The translations under genes and the position numbers were made by a program. A stretch of 64,000 nucleotides of DNA from Altererythrobacter aquiaggeris. GTDB taxonomy: Bacteria > Pseudomonadota > Alphaproteobacteria > Sphingomonadales > Sphingomonadaceae. Below are positions 1 through 8,504 of this stretch, one piece after another (within the stretch, counting starts at the first letter, position 1; the number at the start of each line of letters is the position of its first letter). The stretch spans positions 2,232,001-2,296,000 of the forward strand of contig NZ_JBANRL010000001.1 of assembly GCF_037154015.1 (NCBI RefSeq). Reading direction: 5' to 3'. The notes under the pieces are model-generated. The model was not told where the DNA came from and did no database searches. It worked only from the letters and a program-made list of their open reading frames with translations.

Positions 1-297
1 GCCGAGCTGGCCGTTATCTTCGGGCTTCACTTCGCGCGGCGCATATTCTTCCACATCACCGCGCGCGAGCTGCCATTTCCGGCGCAAAGGCTCCAGACCC
101 GCCTGAATGTCAATGTGTGCATCGGGATCGGTGTAGGGGCCGGACGTATCGTAAACCCGCAGCGGCGGCTCGCCCGAAGAAGGCTCCAGATCGATTTCGC
201 GCATGGCGACATTATACGGACCGACATGAACCTTGCGGCTGCCGCGAATGGGGCCGGTGGTGACACCGATTTCGAGTTTGGAATTGATATCGGCCAT
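1..297 (-). CDS. thiC: Phosphomethylpyrimidine synthase ThiC, N-terminal part (cut by window edge)
   Basis: Only the first 99 codons lie in the window. They begin [20 protein letters not shown] and continue with the ThiC N-terminal pattern (RKVHVG, then [24 protein letters not shown]). ThiC is a radical-SAM iron-sulfur enzyme that turns aminoimidazole ribotide into HMP-phosphate, the pyrimidine half of thiamine; none of its catalytic C-terminal part is visible. The ATG at 295-297 follows a GGAAAG Shine-Dalgarno. A TPP riboswitch lies directly upstream on the same strand, which independently supports the call and implies feedback repression by thiamine pyrophosphate. Confidence 0.93.
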   Translation of the reverse strand, partial: MADINSKLEIGVTTGPIRGSRKVHVGPYNVAMREIDLEPSSGEPPLRVYDTSGPYTDPDAHIDIQAGLEPLRRKWQLARGDVEEYAPREVKPEDNGQLG

Positions 298-344
298 AAA
301 AATGCACTTTCCGGTTGTTCGGACAGAGCGCGGGAAAAATCGGC

Positions 345-488
345 CGCCCTCCCTCCGCCCGTAACCCCCGAAAAATCGAGGGGCGGGATCAGGTTCAACG
401 GGTCGAGCGCTGCCAAACGCTCCTCTCAGGCCATTTTAGCAAACCGCAACGCAAGCGCAGCGGAGGGCAGCCTCCCCGGGGTATGTTT
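345..488 (-). promoter_or_regulatory. TPP (THI element) riboswitch upstream of thiC
   Basis: Read on the minus strand, the leader has the core TPP-aptamer signatures in order: an ACCCCGGGG segment at the 5' side, CTGAGAGG, then ACCCGTTGAACCTGATC, followed by a GC-rich P4/P5 hairpin and a terminal GGAGGGA. It ends about 50 bases before the thiC start codon, so it probably acts on translation or on a terminator in the remaining leader. CTGAGA and GAACCTGATC are the diagnostic pyrimidine-sensing and pyrophosphate-side elements. Boundaries are approximate. Confidence 0.92.
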
Positions 489-637
489 GCCTGACTAAAC
501 CAAACACCCGGCAAGTGGAAGGCCTGTTGGTAAGCCGGTTGGTTGATCGACAGGCCCGCAACGCAGATGCCCGCACCGCAAATGTTTGGCCGCAAGGCGA
601 TTGCGGGCAGCCTGCCGCTCGCCTAAGTCACCGGCTG

Positions 638-1825
638 ATGAACGGGCGCAAATGTGACATTGCCATTGTGGGCGGCGGATTGTCGGGCGGGCTGATTGCA
701 CTGGCGCTGGCGCGTGCGCGGCCCGAACTCGACATTCTGCTGTTCGAACAGGGCGAAACGCTGGGGGGCAATCACCGCTGGAGCTGGTTTGAAAGCGATC
801 TGCCCGAAGGCGGCGCCGATCTGCTTCAAACTTTCCGCAAGGCGCGCTGGGCCGATGGCTACGATGTCCGCTTCCCCGAATATCGCCGCACACTGGATGC
901 GGTCTATTGTTCGCTATCATCGGCTGATTTCGACCAGGCATTGCGCCGCGAATTGCCCGACGGGGCAATCGTAACGGGTAGCGGGGCGGCCCGGATCGGT
1001 TCGGGCGGGCTGACATTGGAAGACGGGACGCCGGTCACTGCGCGCAATGTAATCGATTGCCGCGGTATCACTGCGGCCCCGGCGCTTGAAGGCGGCTGGC
1101 AGGTTTTCATGGGCCGCCATATGCGTACCGCCGCACCGCACGGTGTCACGCGCCCGATCATCATGGACGCCGATGTCCAGCAGCACGGCGCATACCGCTT
1201 CGTCTATGTCCTGCCGCTGGGCGCTGACGAACTGTTTATCGAAGATACGTATTACGCCGATAGCCCCGATCTTGACCGCCGCGTGCTGGGCGCGCGGATC
1301 GAAGCCTATTGCGAAGCGAACGGCTGGACGGGCGAAATTATGGGTAACGAAACCGGAGTTCTGCCCGTGATTACCGGCGGCAACTTTGCGGGTTTCCAGG
1401 CCGCGCATGCCCGGCCGGGGGTAACCGCGGCGGGTGCGCGCGGCGGTTTTGTTCACCCGCTCACCAGTTACACTTTTCCGCAGGCGGTCGAGACCGCGCT
1501 TGCGATTGCGCAACAGGCAGACTTGCCCGGCGATCAGCTGTCAGCGGTTATTTCTGCCCGCGCGCGCAACCATTGGCGCGCCACCGCATTCTACAGAATG
1601 CTGGGTAAAATGCTGTTCGGGGCTGCAGAGCCTGACGAGCGGTACAGGATATTCCAGCGTTTCTACCGGCTGTCACCGGGGTTGATCGAACGGTTTTACG
1701 CCGCAAAATCGACAATATTGGACCAGATACGCGTGCTTTCGGGCAAGCCACCCGTCCGCATCGGGCGCGCGATAAAGGCACTTACCGGCGGCGGCAAACC
1801 GCTCGCCAAGAAGGATGATTTATGA
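638..1825 (+). CDS. crtY: Lycopene beta-cyclase CrtY
   Basis: A 395-residue FAD/NAD-dependent cyclase that converts lycopene to beta-carotene. The N-terminus carries the dinucleotide-binding motif GGGLSGG (residues 12-18), followed by a GGNHRWSWF segment typical of proteobacterial CrtY. The length fits the family. The ATG at 638 is preferred because it opens the conserved CDIAIVGGG strand; an in-frame ATG at 515 would add 41 residues without family support. The stop overlaps the crtI start (ATGA at 1822-1825), so the two are translationally coupled. It is the first gene of the carotenoid operon. No ketolase or hydroxylase gene is present in the window. Confidence 0.93.
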   Translation: MNGRKCDIAIVGGGLSGGLIALALARARPELDILLFEQGETLGGNHRWSWFESDLPEGGADLLQTFRKARWADGYDVRFPEYRRTLDAVYCSLSSADFDQALRRELPDGAIVTGSGAARIGSGGLTLEDGTPVTARNVIDCRGITAAPALEGGWQVFMGRHMRTAAPHGVTRPIIMDADVQQHGAYRFVYVLPLGADELFIEDTYYADSPDLDRRVLGARIEAYCEANGWTGEIMGNETGVLPVITGGNFAGFQAAHARPGVTAAGARGGFVHPLTSYTFPQAVETALAIAQQADLPGDQLSAVISARARNHWRATAFYRMLGKMLFGAAEPDERYRIFQRFYRLSPGLIERFYAAKSTILDQIRVLSGKPPVRIGRAIKALTGGGKPLAKKDDL

Positions 1826-3315
1826 GTTTCGAAGGCAAGAGGGCCTGTGTTGTCGGGGCCGGTTTCGGAGGTATGGCGCTGGCCATCCGCCTGCAGTCCG
1901 CCGGCGTCAAAACCACGCTGGTCGAAGGCCGCGATAAACCCGGTGGCCGCGGCTATTTCTGGGAGAAAGACGGCTTTACCTTCGATGCCGGCCCCACCGT
2001 TATCACCGATCCGCCATGCCTGAAGGAACTTTGGGAACTGACCGGACACGACATGGCGGACGATGTCGAACTGATGCCGGTCAAACCGTTTTACCGCCTC
2101 AACTGGCCTGACGGGACGAATTTCGATTATTCGAATGATGATGCGAATATGCTCAAGGAAATGTCGCGGGTCGCGCCCGGCGATATTGCCGGATACCAGG
2201 AATTTCTGCGCTATTCCGCGCATGTCTATGAAGAAGGCTATGTGAAACTGGGCACTGTGCCGTTTCTTGACTTCAAATCGATGATCAAGGCCGCCCCCGC
2301 GCTGGCCAAACATCAGGCGTGGCGCAGCGTCTATTCGATTGTTTCCAAATATATCAAATCGGAAAAACTGCGCGAGGCGCTCAGCTTCCACACGCTGCTG
2401 GTCGGAGGCAACCCGATGAAGACCAGCGCCATCTACACGCTGATCCACAAGCTGGAAAAAGACGGCGGCGTCTGGTGGGCGCGCGGCGGCACCAACCGGC
2501 TGGTTGCGGGCATGATCCGCCATTTCGAACGGCTGGGCGGCACAGTGCGGATGGGCGATCCGGTGGTGCAAGTGCACACATTGGGCAAACAGGCGACTGC
2601 GGTGGAAACCAAAAGCGGCTGGAAAGAGAAATTCGATGCCGTCGCCAGCAATGCCGATATCATGCACACTTACAAGGATCTGCTGTCGGGCAATCCGCGC
2701 GGCAAAAAGAACGCCAGGGCGCTGGCGCGGAAGAAATTTTCGCCCGGGTTGTTTGTGGTCCATTTCGGGCTGGAAGGGACCTGGCCCGGCATCCCGCATC
2801 ACATGATCCTGTTCGGCCCGCGTTACGAAGGGCTGCTCGACGATATTTACACCAACGGTGTACTGCCGCAGGATTTCAGCATCTATCTGCACCACCCCAC
2901 CGTGACCGATCCGGGCATGGCCCCTGCCGGAAAAAGCACATTTTACGCGCTGGTGCCCGTCGCGCATATGGGCAAGCTGGCGGTTGACTGGGACGAAATC
3001 GGTCCGGTGCTGGAAAAACGCATTCTGGACGAGGTGGGCCGCCGCCTGATCCCCGATATCCATGACCGGATCGTGACCAAATTCCATTATGCGCCAAACG
3101 ACTTTGCCGGCGATCTCAACGCGCATCTCGGCAGTGCCTTCAGCCTTGAACCCCTGCTTACGCAGAGCGCGTATTTCCGCGGACACAACCGCGATGATGT
3201 GATCGACAATTTCTATCTTACGGGAGCGGGGACGCATCCCGGCGCGGGTATTCCCGGCGTGGTCGGAAGTGCCAAGGCGACAGCGGGATTGATGCTGGGG
3301 GATCTGGCGAAGTGA
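1822..3315 (+). CDS. crtI: Phytoene desaturase CrtI
   Basis: A 497-residue FAD amine-oxidase-like desaturase that introduces four double bases-equivalent unsaturations into phytoene to give lycopene, at the membrane. Residues 9-20 hold the ADP-binding motif CVVGAGFGGMAL. The C-terminus carries the CrtI signature segment GAGTHPGAGIPGVVGSAK. Length is typical (about 490-510). The start overlaps the crtY stop and the stop overlaps the next gene's GTG (GTGA at 3312-3315), so it sits inside a coupled unit crtY-crtI-LOG-crtB. Confidence 0.95.
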   Translation: MSFEGKRACVVGAGFGGMALAIRLQSAGVKTTLVEGRDKPGGRGYFWEKDGFTFDAGPTVITDPPCLKELWELTGHDMADDVELMPVKPFYRLNWPDGTNFDYSNDDANMLKEMSRVAPGDIAGYQEFLRYSAHVYEEGYVKLGTVPFLDFKSMIKAAPALAKHQAWRSVYSIVSKYIKSEKLREALSFHTLLVGGNPMKTSAIYTLIHKLEKDGGVWWARGGTNRLVAGMIRHFERLGGTVRMGDPVVQVHTLGKQATAVETKSGWKEKFDAVASNADIMHTYKDLLSGNPRGKKNARALARKKFSPGLFVVHFGLEGTWPGIPHHMILFGPRYEGLLDDIYTNGVLPQDFSIYLHHPTVTDPGMAPAGKSTFYALVPVAHMGKLAVDWDEIGPVLEKRILDEVGRRLIPDIHDRIVTKFHYAPNDFAGDLNAHLGSAFSLEPLLTQSAYFRGHNRDDVIDNFYLTGAGTHPGAGIPGVVGSAKATAGLMLGDLAK

Positions 3316-3893
3316 AGCGGCTGGCAGTCTATTGCGGCTCCGCCTCGCCCGCGGACGTCCGCTATATCGAACTTGCGCGCGATGTCGGCGCGGCGCTGGC
3401 GCAGCGCGGCATCGGCGTGGTCTATGGCGGCGGTCGGCTGGGCCTGATGGGCGCGGTCGCATCGGGCGCACTGGACAATGGCGGCGAGGTTATCGGGGTC
3501 ATTCCCGAAGCGCTCGCGGGGAGCGAGGTCGCCAACAATGATTGCACGCAGCTGCATGTCGTATCGGGAATGCATGAACGCAAGAAAGCCTTCACCGATC
3601 TGTCGGACGGGTTCGTAACCATACCGGGCGGTGTCGGCACGATGGACGAATTGTGGGAAGCGATCAGCTGGGCCCAGCTGGGCTATCACACCAATCCGGT
3701 CGGCCTGCTCAACGCCTTTGGCTTTTATGATCAGCTGCTTGCCTTCAACGCGCACATGGCGGCGGTCGGATTTGTCCGTCCAGCGCATCAGAACATCATG
3801 ATTGCAGATGTTGAAATCGGCAGTCTGGTGGACAAGATGGCGGAATATGAACCGCATACGCCGATTTTCGCCATGAAGGCAGCCGACCTTTGA
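3312..3893 (+). CDS. LOG-family nucleoside monophosphate phosphoribohydrolase
   Basis: A 193-residue Rossmann protein with both LOG signatures: GGGRLGLMG (residues 39-47) and PGGVGTMDE (105-113), plus MHERK (87-91). LOG enzymes cleave the N-glycosidic bond of purine (cytokinin-type) riboside 5'-monophosphates; some bacterial members act on AMP. It starts with GTG overlapping the crtI stop and ends in a TTGA overlap with crtB, so it is translated from the carotenoid mRNA. Its place between crtI and crtB has no obvious metabolic reason: either co-inheritance, or a link between prenyl metabolism and prenylated-adenine turnover, which is inference. Confidence 0.88.
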   Translation: MKRLAVYCGSASPADVRYIELARDVGAALAQRGIGVVYGGGRLGLMGAVASGALDNGGEVIGVIPEALAGSEVANNDCTQLHVVSGMHERKKAFTDLSDGFVTIPGGVGTMDELWEAISWAQLGYHTNPVGLLNAFGFYDQLLAFNAHMAAVGFVRPAHQNIMIADVEIGSLVDKMAEYEPHTPIFAMKAADL

Positions 3894-5014
3894 CCATACC
3901 GCCGCGAGAGGCCGGACCGCCGCAAGGGTCCGGAACCCCGCGGCGCGAACGCATGCTTGCACCTTCGCGCATCTTACGCAGCACGCCCAGCGTAACGGGC
4001 GGCGGACGCGAGCGGCCGGCATTGGTGGCCAAGGCGCGCGAGGCGATCGAAGAAGGCTCCAGAAGTTTCGCGTTTGCCTCGAAACTGTTCGACGCGGAGA
4101 CGCGCGAGCGGGTCTGGCTGCTATACGCCTGGTGCCGCCGGTGTGACGATCTGGCTGACGGCCAGCATATGGGGCGGCCCGACGAGGCCGCTACCGGCGA
4201 CAGCGAAAGCGCGGGCAAGCGATTGCGCGCTATCAGACTGCTCACCGACCGCGCATTGAAGGGGCAACCAACCGCCGACCCCGCCTTCGATGCGTTCGGG
4301 CAAGTGGCCGCCGAATGCGGCATTACCAAACAGATGGCGGACGATGTGATCGAGGGTTTTGCGCTCGATGCGGCAGACTGGCGGCCGCGCAGCGAAATGG
4401 ATCTGCTGCGCTACTGCTATCACGTCGCCGGCGCGGTTGGCGTGATGATGGCGAAAGTCATGGGCGTCCATCAGGACGATACCGAACTGCTCGACCGCGC
4501 CTGCGATCTGGGGATTGCCTTTCAGCTGGCCAATATTGCGCGAGACATTTGCGAAGATGATGCGGCGGACCGCTGTTATATCCCGCTGAACTGGCTGGTG
4601 TATCAGGATATCGAACCCGGCCAGCAGATGAAGCCGCACCACCGCGGCGAATTGGCCGATATGGCCAGGCAGCTGGTCGATCTGATGGAACAGCACGAGG
4701 CGATGGCGCGGCTGGGCGCAAAGAAATTGCCGTTCCGCAGCCGCTGGGCAGTGCTCTCGGCAGCGCGCATCTATGGCGCGATCGGCCGCGAGGTGCGCGC
4801 GCGGGGCAAGGCCGCTTGGGACCACCGCGTCAGCACTTCCAAAGCGGCCAAGCTGGGCCATGTGATCGCGGCATTCGGCGAAGCACTGGTGAACCGTCCG
4901 CCGCAGCCTGACCAGCCGCCAAAATATACGCGCGGGGACATTCTGATCGAAGTTCGCATGGCTGGCCCGATCGCGCCGCCATCGATGGAGCCGCTGCCCG
5001 ACGAAGAAGCCTAG
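3890..5014 (+). CDS. crtB: Phytoene synthase CrtB
   Basis: Condenses two geranylgeranyl diphosphates to phytoene, the first committed carotenoid step. Both Mg-binding aspartate-rich motifs are visible: CDDLAD (near residues 85-90) and ARDICEDDAADRCY (around residue 216). Two starts are possible: a TTG at 3890 that overlaps the previous stop (TTGA, matching the coupling style of this operon; 374 residues), or the ATG at 3953 (353 residues), which has a poorer ribosome site. The long form adds a proline/arginine-rich leader with no family counterpart, so the start is uncertain while the function is not. Confidence 0.92.
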   Translation: MTIPPREAGPPQGSGTPRRERMLAPSRILRSTPSVTGGGRERPALVAKAREAIEEGSRSFAFASKLFDAETRERVWLLYAWCRRCDDLADGQHMGRPDEAATGDSESAGKRLRAIRLLTDRALKGQPTADPAFDAFGQVAAECGITKQMADDVIEGFALDAADWRPRSEMDLLRYCYHVAGAVGVMMAKVMGVHQDDTELLDRACDLGIAFQLANIARDICEDDAADRCYIPLNWLVYQDIEPGQQMKPHHRGELADMARQLVDLMEQHEAMARLGAKKLPFRSRWAVLSAARIYGAIGREVRARGKAAWDHRVSTSKAAKLGHVIAAFGEALVNRPPQPDQPPKYTRGDILIEVRMAGPIAPPSMEPLPDEEA

Positions 5015-5060
5015 CCGCACCCGCTTGCCGCGCGCAGCAGACACGGTTAACCCGTTTCGC

Positions 5061-6947
5061 ATGATACAATCGCTCCTGATCGCCAATCGCGGCGAGATCG
5101 CCTGCCGCATTATCCGCACCGCCCGCGAAATGGGTATCCGCACCATCGCAGTCTATTCAGATGCCGATGCAAAGGCGCTGCACGTCAGACAGGCTGACGA
5201 GGCGGTGCATATCGGCCCTTCGCCGGCCAATGAAAGCTATCTCGCCGGCGAGAAGATCATCGCTGCAGCCAGGCAAACCGGCGCGGAGGCAATCCATCCG
5301 GGCTACGGATTTCTGTCCGAAAATGCCGACTTCGCGCAGGCTGTGCAGGATGCGGGTCTGATCTGGGTGGGGCCGAACCCCGACAGCATTCGCGCGATGG
5401 GCCTGAAGGATGCCGCCAAGAAACTGATGCAGGACGCGGGCGTCCCTGTGACGCCGGGATACATGGGTGCGGACCAGTCGCCCGAACGGCTTGCGAAGGA
5501 AGCCACCGCGATTGGCTATCCCGTGCTGATCAAGGCGGTCGCGGGTGGCGGCGGCAAGGGAATGCGCAAGGTTGATGCGGGAAAAGATTTTGCGGAAATG
5601 CTGCAAAGTTGCCGCCGCGAGGCCAAGGCCAGTTTCGGCAATGACGAAGTGCTGCTGGAAAAATGGGTCACCAGCCCCCGGCACATCGAAGTGCAGATTT
5701 TCGGCGATAGTCACGGCAATGTCGTCCATCTGTTCGAACGCGACTGTTCGCTGCAACGCCGCCACCAAAAGGTGATCGAAGAAGCCCCCGCCCCCGGCAT
5801 GGATGCTGCAACCCGCGAAGAATTATGCTGCGCAGCAATTCGTGCAGCAAAAGCGGTCGATTATGTCGGCGCCGGCACGATAGAATTCATCGCCGACGCC
5901 AGCGAAGGCCTCAAAGCCGACCGCATCTGGTTCATGGAAATGAACACCCGCCTGCAGGTCGAACATCCGGTCACCGAAGAGATCACCGGTGTGGACCTGG
6001 TCGAATGGCAATTGCGCGTCGCAAGCGGCGAGCCGGTCCCGCTGAAGCAGGACGAGATCGCAATAAACGGGTGGGCCATCGAGGCGCGGCTTTATGCCGA
6101 AGATCCGGCAAAGGGGTTTCTGCCGAGCACGGGCAATCTCGATCACCTGCGTCTGCCCGCCGATCTGGCGCGGATCGAAACCGGAGTCGAAGAGCAAGCC
6201 GCGGTGTCGCCATTCTACGACCCTATGATCGCAAAGGTTGTGGCTTCCGGACCTGACCGGATTACGGCCATTGCGGCTCTCGAAGAAGCTGTCTCCAAAG
6301 TCGAGGTCTGGCCGGTCAGGACCAACGCCGCGTTTCTTGCCCGCCTGCTTCAAGACGAGGATTTTATCGCCGGAAGGCTCGATACGGGCGCAATCGAAAG
6401 CAAGCTGGACGATCTTGTTTCATCGCAGCCAGTGTCGATTTCACTCTTCAAGGATGCGATGAACATGCTGGTCGGCGACGATCCCGCATTACGCAGCCAG
6501 TTCGGCAAACCGGTGTCAATTCCCGGGTTCCGCCTTAACGCAAATCGCGCCTGCCAGAGCGGGGTTTATGTCGATGGAAAATTCGAGACCGACTTTCCCG
6601 ACAATCACCGCTTCAGTACACAAGCATATGCAATCGGCTGTGCGACCGCGATCGGGTTCCAGGATGGTCAAACATACGAAATTTCCCTCGAGTGCCGCGG
6701 AGGTGACCACCACCACGCCCATGACGGCGACATCCTCTCCCCAATGCCCGGCAAGGTCATCGCGGTCGATGTGGCCGAGGGTGACGCGGTAACGGCGGGC
6801 CAGCGCCTGATGGTGCTGGAGGCAATGAAGATGGAACACGCCCTCACTTCGCCATTTGATGGCACCGTGGTTGAACTTTCTGCCAGCGAGGGCGGACAGG
6901 TTCAGGTGGAGGCTGTTTTGGCGCGGATCGAAAAGAATGCCGGATAA
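5061..6947 (+). CDS. Biotin-dependent acyl-CoA carboxylase, biotin carboxylase/BCCP (alpha) subunit
   Basis: A 628-residue protein. The N-terminus has the biotin carboxylase fold (SLLIANRGEIACRII, ATP-grasp loop GGGGKGMRKV, and RDCSLQRRHQKVIEEAP). The C-terminus is a biotinyl domain with EAMKMEH, where K590 is the biotin acceptor. It carboxylates biotin with ATP and bicarbonate for the transferase subunit encoded next. The ATG at 5061 opens the conserved MIQSLLIANRGE; a TTG at 5025 is less likely. The gene follows crtB by 46 bp and precedes its partner by 33 bp. Length and domain order fit propionyl- or methylcrotonyl-type alpha subunits; the substrate cannot be fixed from this subunit. Confidence 0.9.
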   Translation: MIQSLLIANRGEIACRIIRTAREMGIRTIAVYSDADAKALHVRQADEAVHIGPSPANESYLAGEKIIAAARQTGAEAIHPGYGFLSENADFAQAVQDAGLIWVGPNPDSIRAMGLKDAAKKLMQDAGVPVTPGYMGADQSPERLAKEATAIGYPVLIKAVAGGGGKGMRKVDAGKDFAEMLQSCRREAKASFGNDEVLLEKWVTSPRHIEVQIFGDSHGNVVHLFERDCSLQRRHQKVIEEAPAPGMDAATREELCCAAIRAAKAVDYVGAGTIEFIADASEGLKADRIWFMEMNTRLQVEHPVTEEITGVDLVEWQLRVASGEPVPLKQDEIAINGWAIEARLYAEDPAKGFLPSTGNLDHLRLPADLARIETGVEEQAAVSPFYDPMIAKVVASGPDRITAIAALEEAVSKVEVWPVRTNAAFLARLLQDEDFIAGRLDTGAIESKLDDLVSSQPVSISLFKDAMNMLVGDDPALRSQFGKPVSIPGFRLNANRACQSGVYVDGKFETDFPDNHRFSTQAYAIGCATAIGFQDGQTYEISLECRGGDHHHAHDGDILSPMPGKVIAVDVAEGDAVTAGQRLMVLEAMKMEHALTSPFDGTVVELSASEGGQVQVEAVLARIEKNAG

Positions 6948-6980
6948 TCTTCCCTCGCATAAATACGGGGGACTAAAATC

Positions 6981-8504
6981 ATGAGCTGGAAACCCGAGCT
7001 GGACGAACTCGCCAGGCGGCGCGCATTGGCCGAGGAAATGGGCGGGGCTGACAAGGTTGCGCGCCAGCATTCCCGCGGCAAAATGGATGCCCGTGCGCGC
7101 CTGGCCGCGATGGCAGACGAAGGCTCCTTCCGCGAAATCGGGAAAATTGCGGGGAAAGGTTCCTACAACGAGGATGGCGAGCTTGAGGCTGTCATGCCCG
7201 CCCCGTTCCTGTTTGGCCGCGCGAATGTCGATGGACGCCCCGTAGTCATTTCCGCCGATGATTTCACTGTGCGCGGCGGCGCGGCCGATGCCTCCATCCA
7301 CCGCAAGATAATGCAATGCGAGGCGATGGCGCACGATCTGCGTCTGCCGCTGATCCGCATGATCGATGGCACCGGCGGCGGCGGATCGGTCAAAATGCTG
7401 GAGCAAATGGGCGCGACCTATGTCCCCGCAGTGCCGGGATGGAGCGATGTGGTCGCCAATCTCGACACTGTGCCGGTGGTCGCGCTGGCACTCGGCCCCA
7501 CGGCAGGCCTCGGCGCGGCGCGCACGGTCGCCAGCCATTACTCGGTCATGGTCAAGGGGCTGAGCCAGATTTTCGCCGCCGGCCCCGCTGTGGTCGAGGC
7601 GCTGGGCGAATTTTCGGACAAGGAAACGCTTGGCGGCAGCGATATCCACACGCGCAACGGCGTAGTCGATAACGAGGTTGCCAGCGAAGAAGCCGCATTC
7701 GATGCAGCACGCCGTTTCCTGTCCTATCTGCCCGGTCACATCGGCGCTTTGGCGCAGCGGACGCATTGCGGCGACCCCGCAGACCGCCGCGAGGAAGCCC
7801 TGCTGGAACTTGTCCCGCGCGAGCCCAGACAGGTCTATTCCATGCGCCGCGCGCTGGAGATGATCTTCGACCGCGATTCAACTTTTGAAATCGGCCGCCA
7901 ATGGGGCCGCGCCGCGATCACCGCCTTTTCCCGGCTGGACGGTTGGCCGGTTGCGGTGGTGGCCAGCGATCCGTCGTTTCTGGGCGGATCGTGGGAGGCC
8001 AGAACGGCCGAAAAGGTCGAACGTTTTGTCAAGCTGGCCGACCAGTTCCGCCTGCCGATCGTCCATCTGGTCGATAATCCCGGCTTCATGATTGGCAAGG
8101 CGGCAGAGGAAGCCGGCACAATCCGTTACGGTGTCAACGCGATGAACGCGATCTACCGCGCCGGGGTGCCGCTGGCATCGGTCATTGTCCGGCGCGCTTA
8201 TGGCATCGCGGGCAGCGCGATGAGCAATGCCGACCGTTACCAGTACCGCTTTGCATGGCCCAGCGGCGACTGGGGCAGCCTGCCGATCGAAGGCGGTATC
8301 GAAGTGGCCTATAAGGCAGAGTTGGAGGCGGCAGACGATCCCGCCGCCATGCTCGAGGAAATCCGCGGGCGGCTGAACAAGGTCCGCAGCCCGTTCCGCA
8401 GTGCCGAACGCTTCGGTGTGGAAGATATTATCGATCCGCGCGATACCCGCCCGCTGCTGTGCGAATTTGCGCAGCTGGCATGGCGCAAGCTGGAAGAACG
8501 CTAG
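6981..8504 (+). CDS. Acyl-CoA carboxylase carboxyltransferase (beta) subunit, atypical subfamily
   Basis: A 507-residue crotonase-fold carboxyltransferase that moves CO2 from biotin to an acyl-CoA. Two tandem domains are seen: an N half with ARARLAAMADEGSFREIG, and a C half with VDNPGFMIG and a late RRAYGIAGSAM segment. The first oxyanion region reads DGTGGGGS and is followed by a GPTAGLGAARTVAS helix. This differs from the SGGARIQEG of PccB-like and the SCTAGGAYVPAM of MccB-like subunits as I know them, so the substrate is left open. It overlaps the stop of the convergent MFS gene at a CTAG shared by both strands (8501-8504). Confidence 0.82.
   Translation: MSWKPELDELARRRALAEEMGGADKVARQHSRGKMDARARLAAMADEGSFREIGKIAGKGSYNEDGELEAVMPAPFLFGRANVDGRPVVISADDFTVRGGAADASIHRKIMQCEAMAHDLRLPLIRMIDGTGGGGSVKMLEQMGATYVPAVPGWSDVVANLDTVPVVALALGPTAGLGAARTVASHYSVMVKGLSQIFAAGPAVVEALGEFSDKETLGGSDIHTRNGVVDNEVASEEAAFDAARRFLSYLPGHIGALAQRTHCGDPADRREEALLELVPREPRQVYSMRRALEMIFDRDSTFEIGRQWGRAAITAFSRLDGWPVAVVASDPSFLGGSWEARTAEKVERFVKLADQFRLPIVHLVDNPGFMIGKAAEEAGTIRYGVNAMNAIYRAGVPLASVIVRRAYGIAGSAMSNADRYQYRFAWPSGDWGSLPIEGGIEVAYKAELEAADDPAAMLEEIRGRLNKVRSPFRSAERFGVEDIIDPRDTRPLLCEFAQLAWRKLEER

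Noticed and set aside
1696..3471. A 591-codon open frame antisense to crtY/crtI
   Set aside because: It is rich in His/Arg/Gln with no domain, while the plus strand encodes clear carotenoid enzymes.
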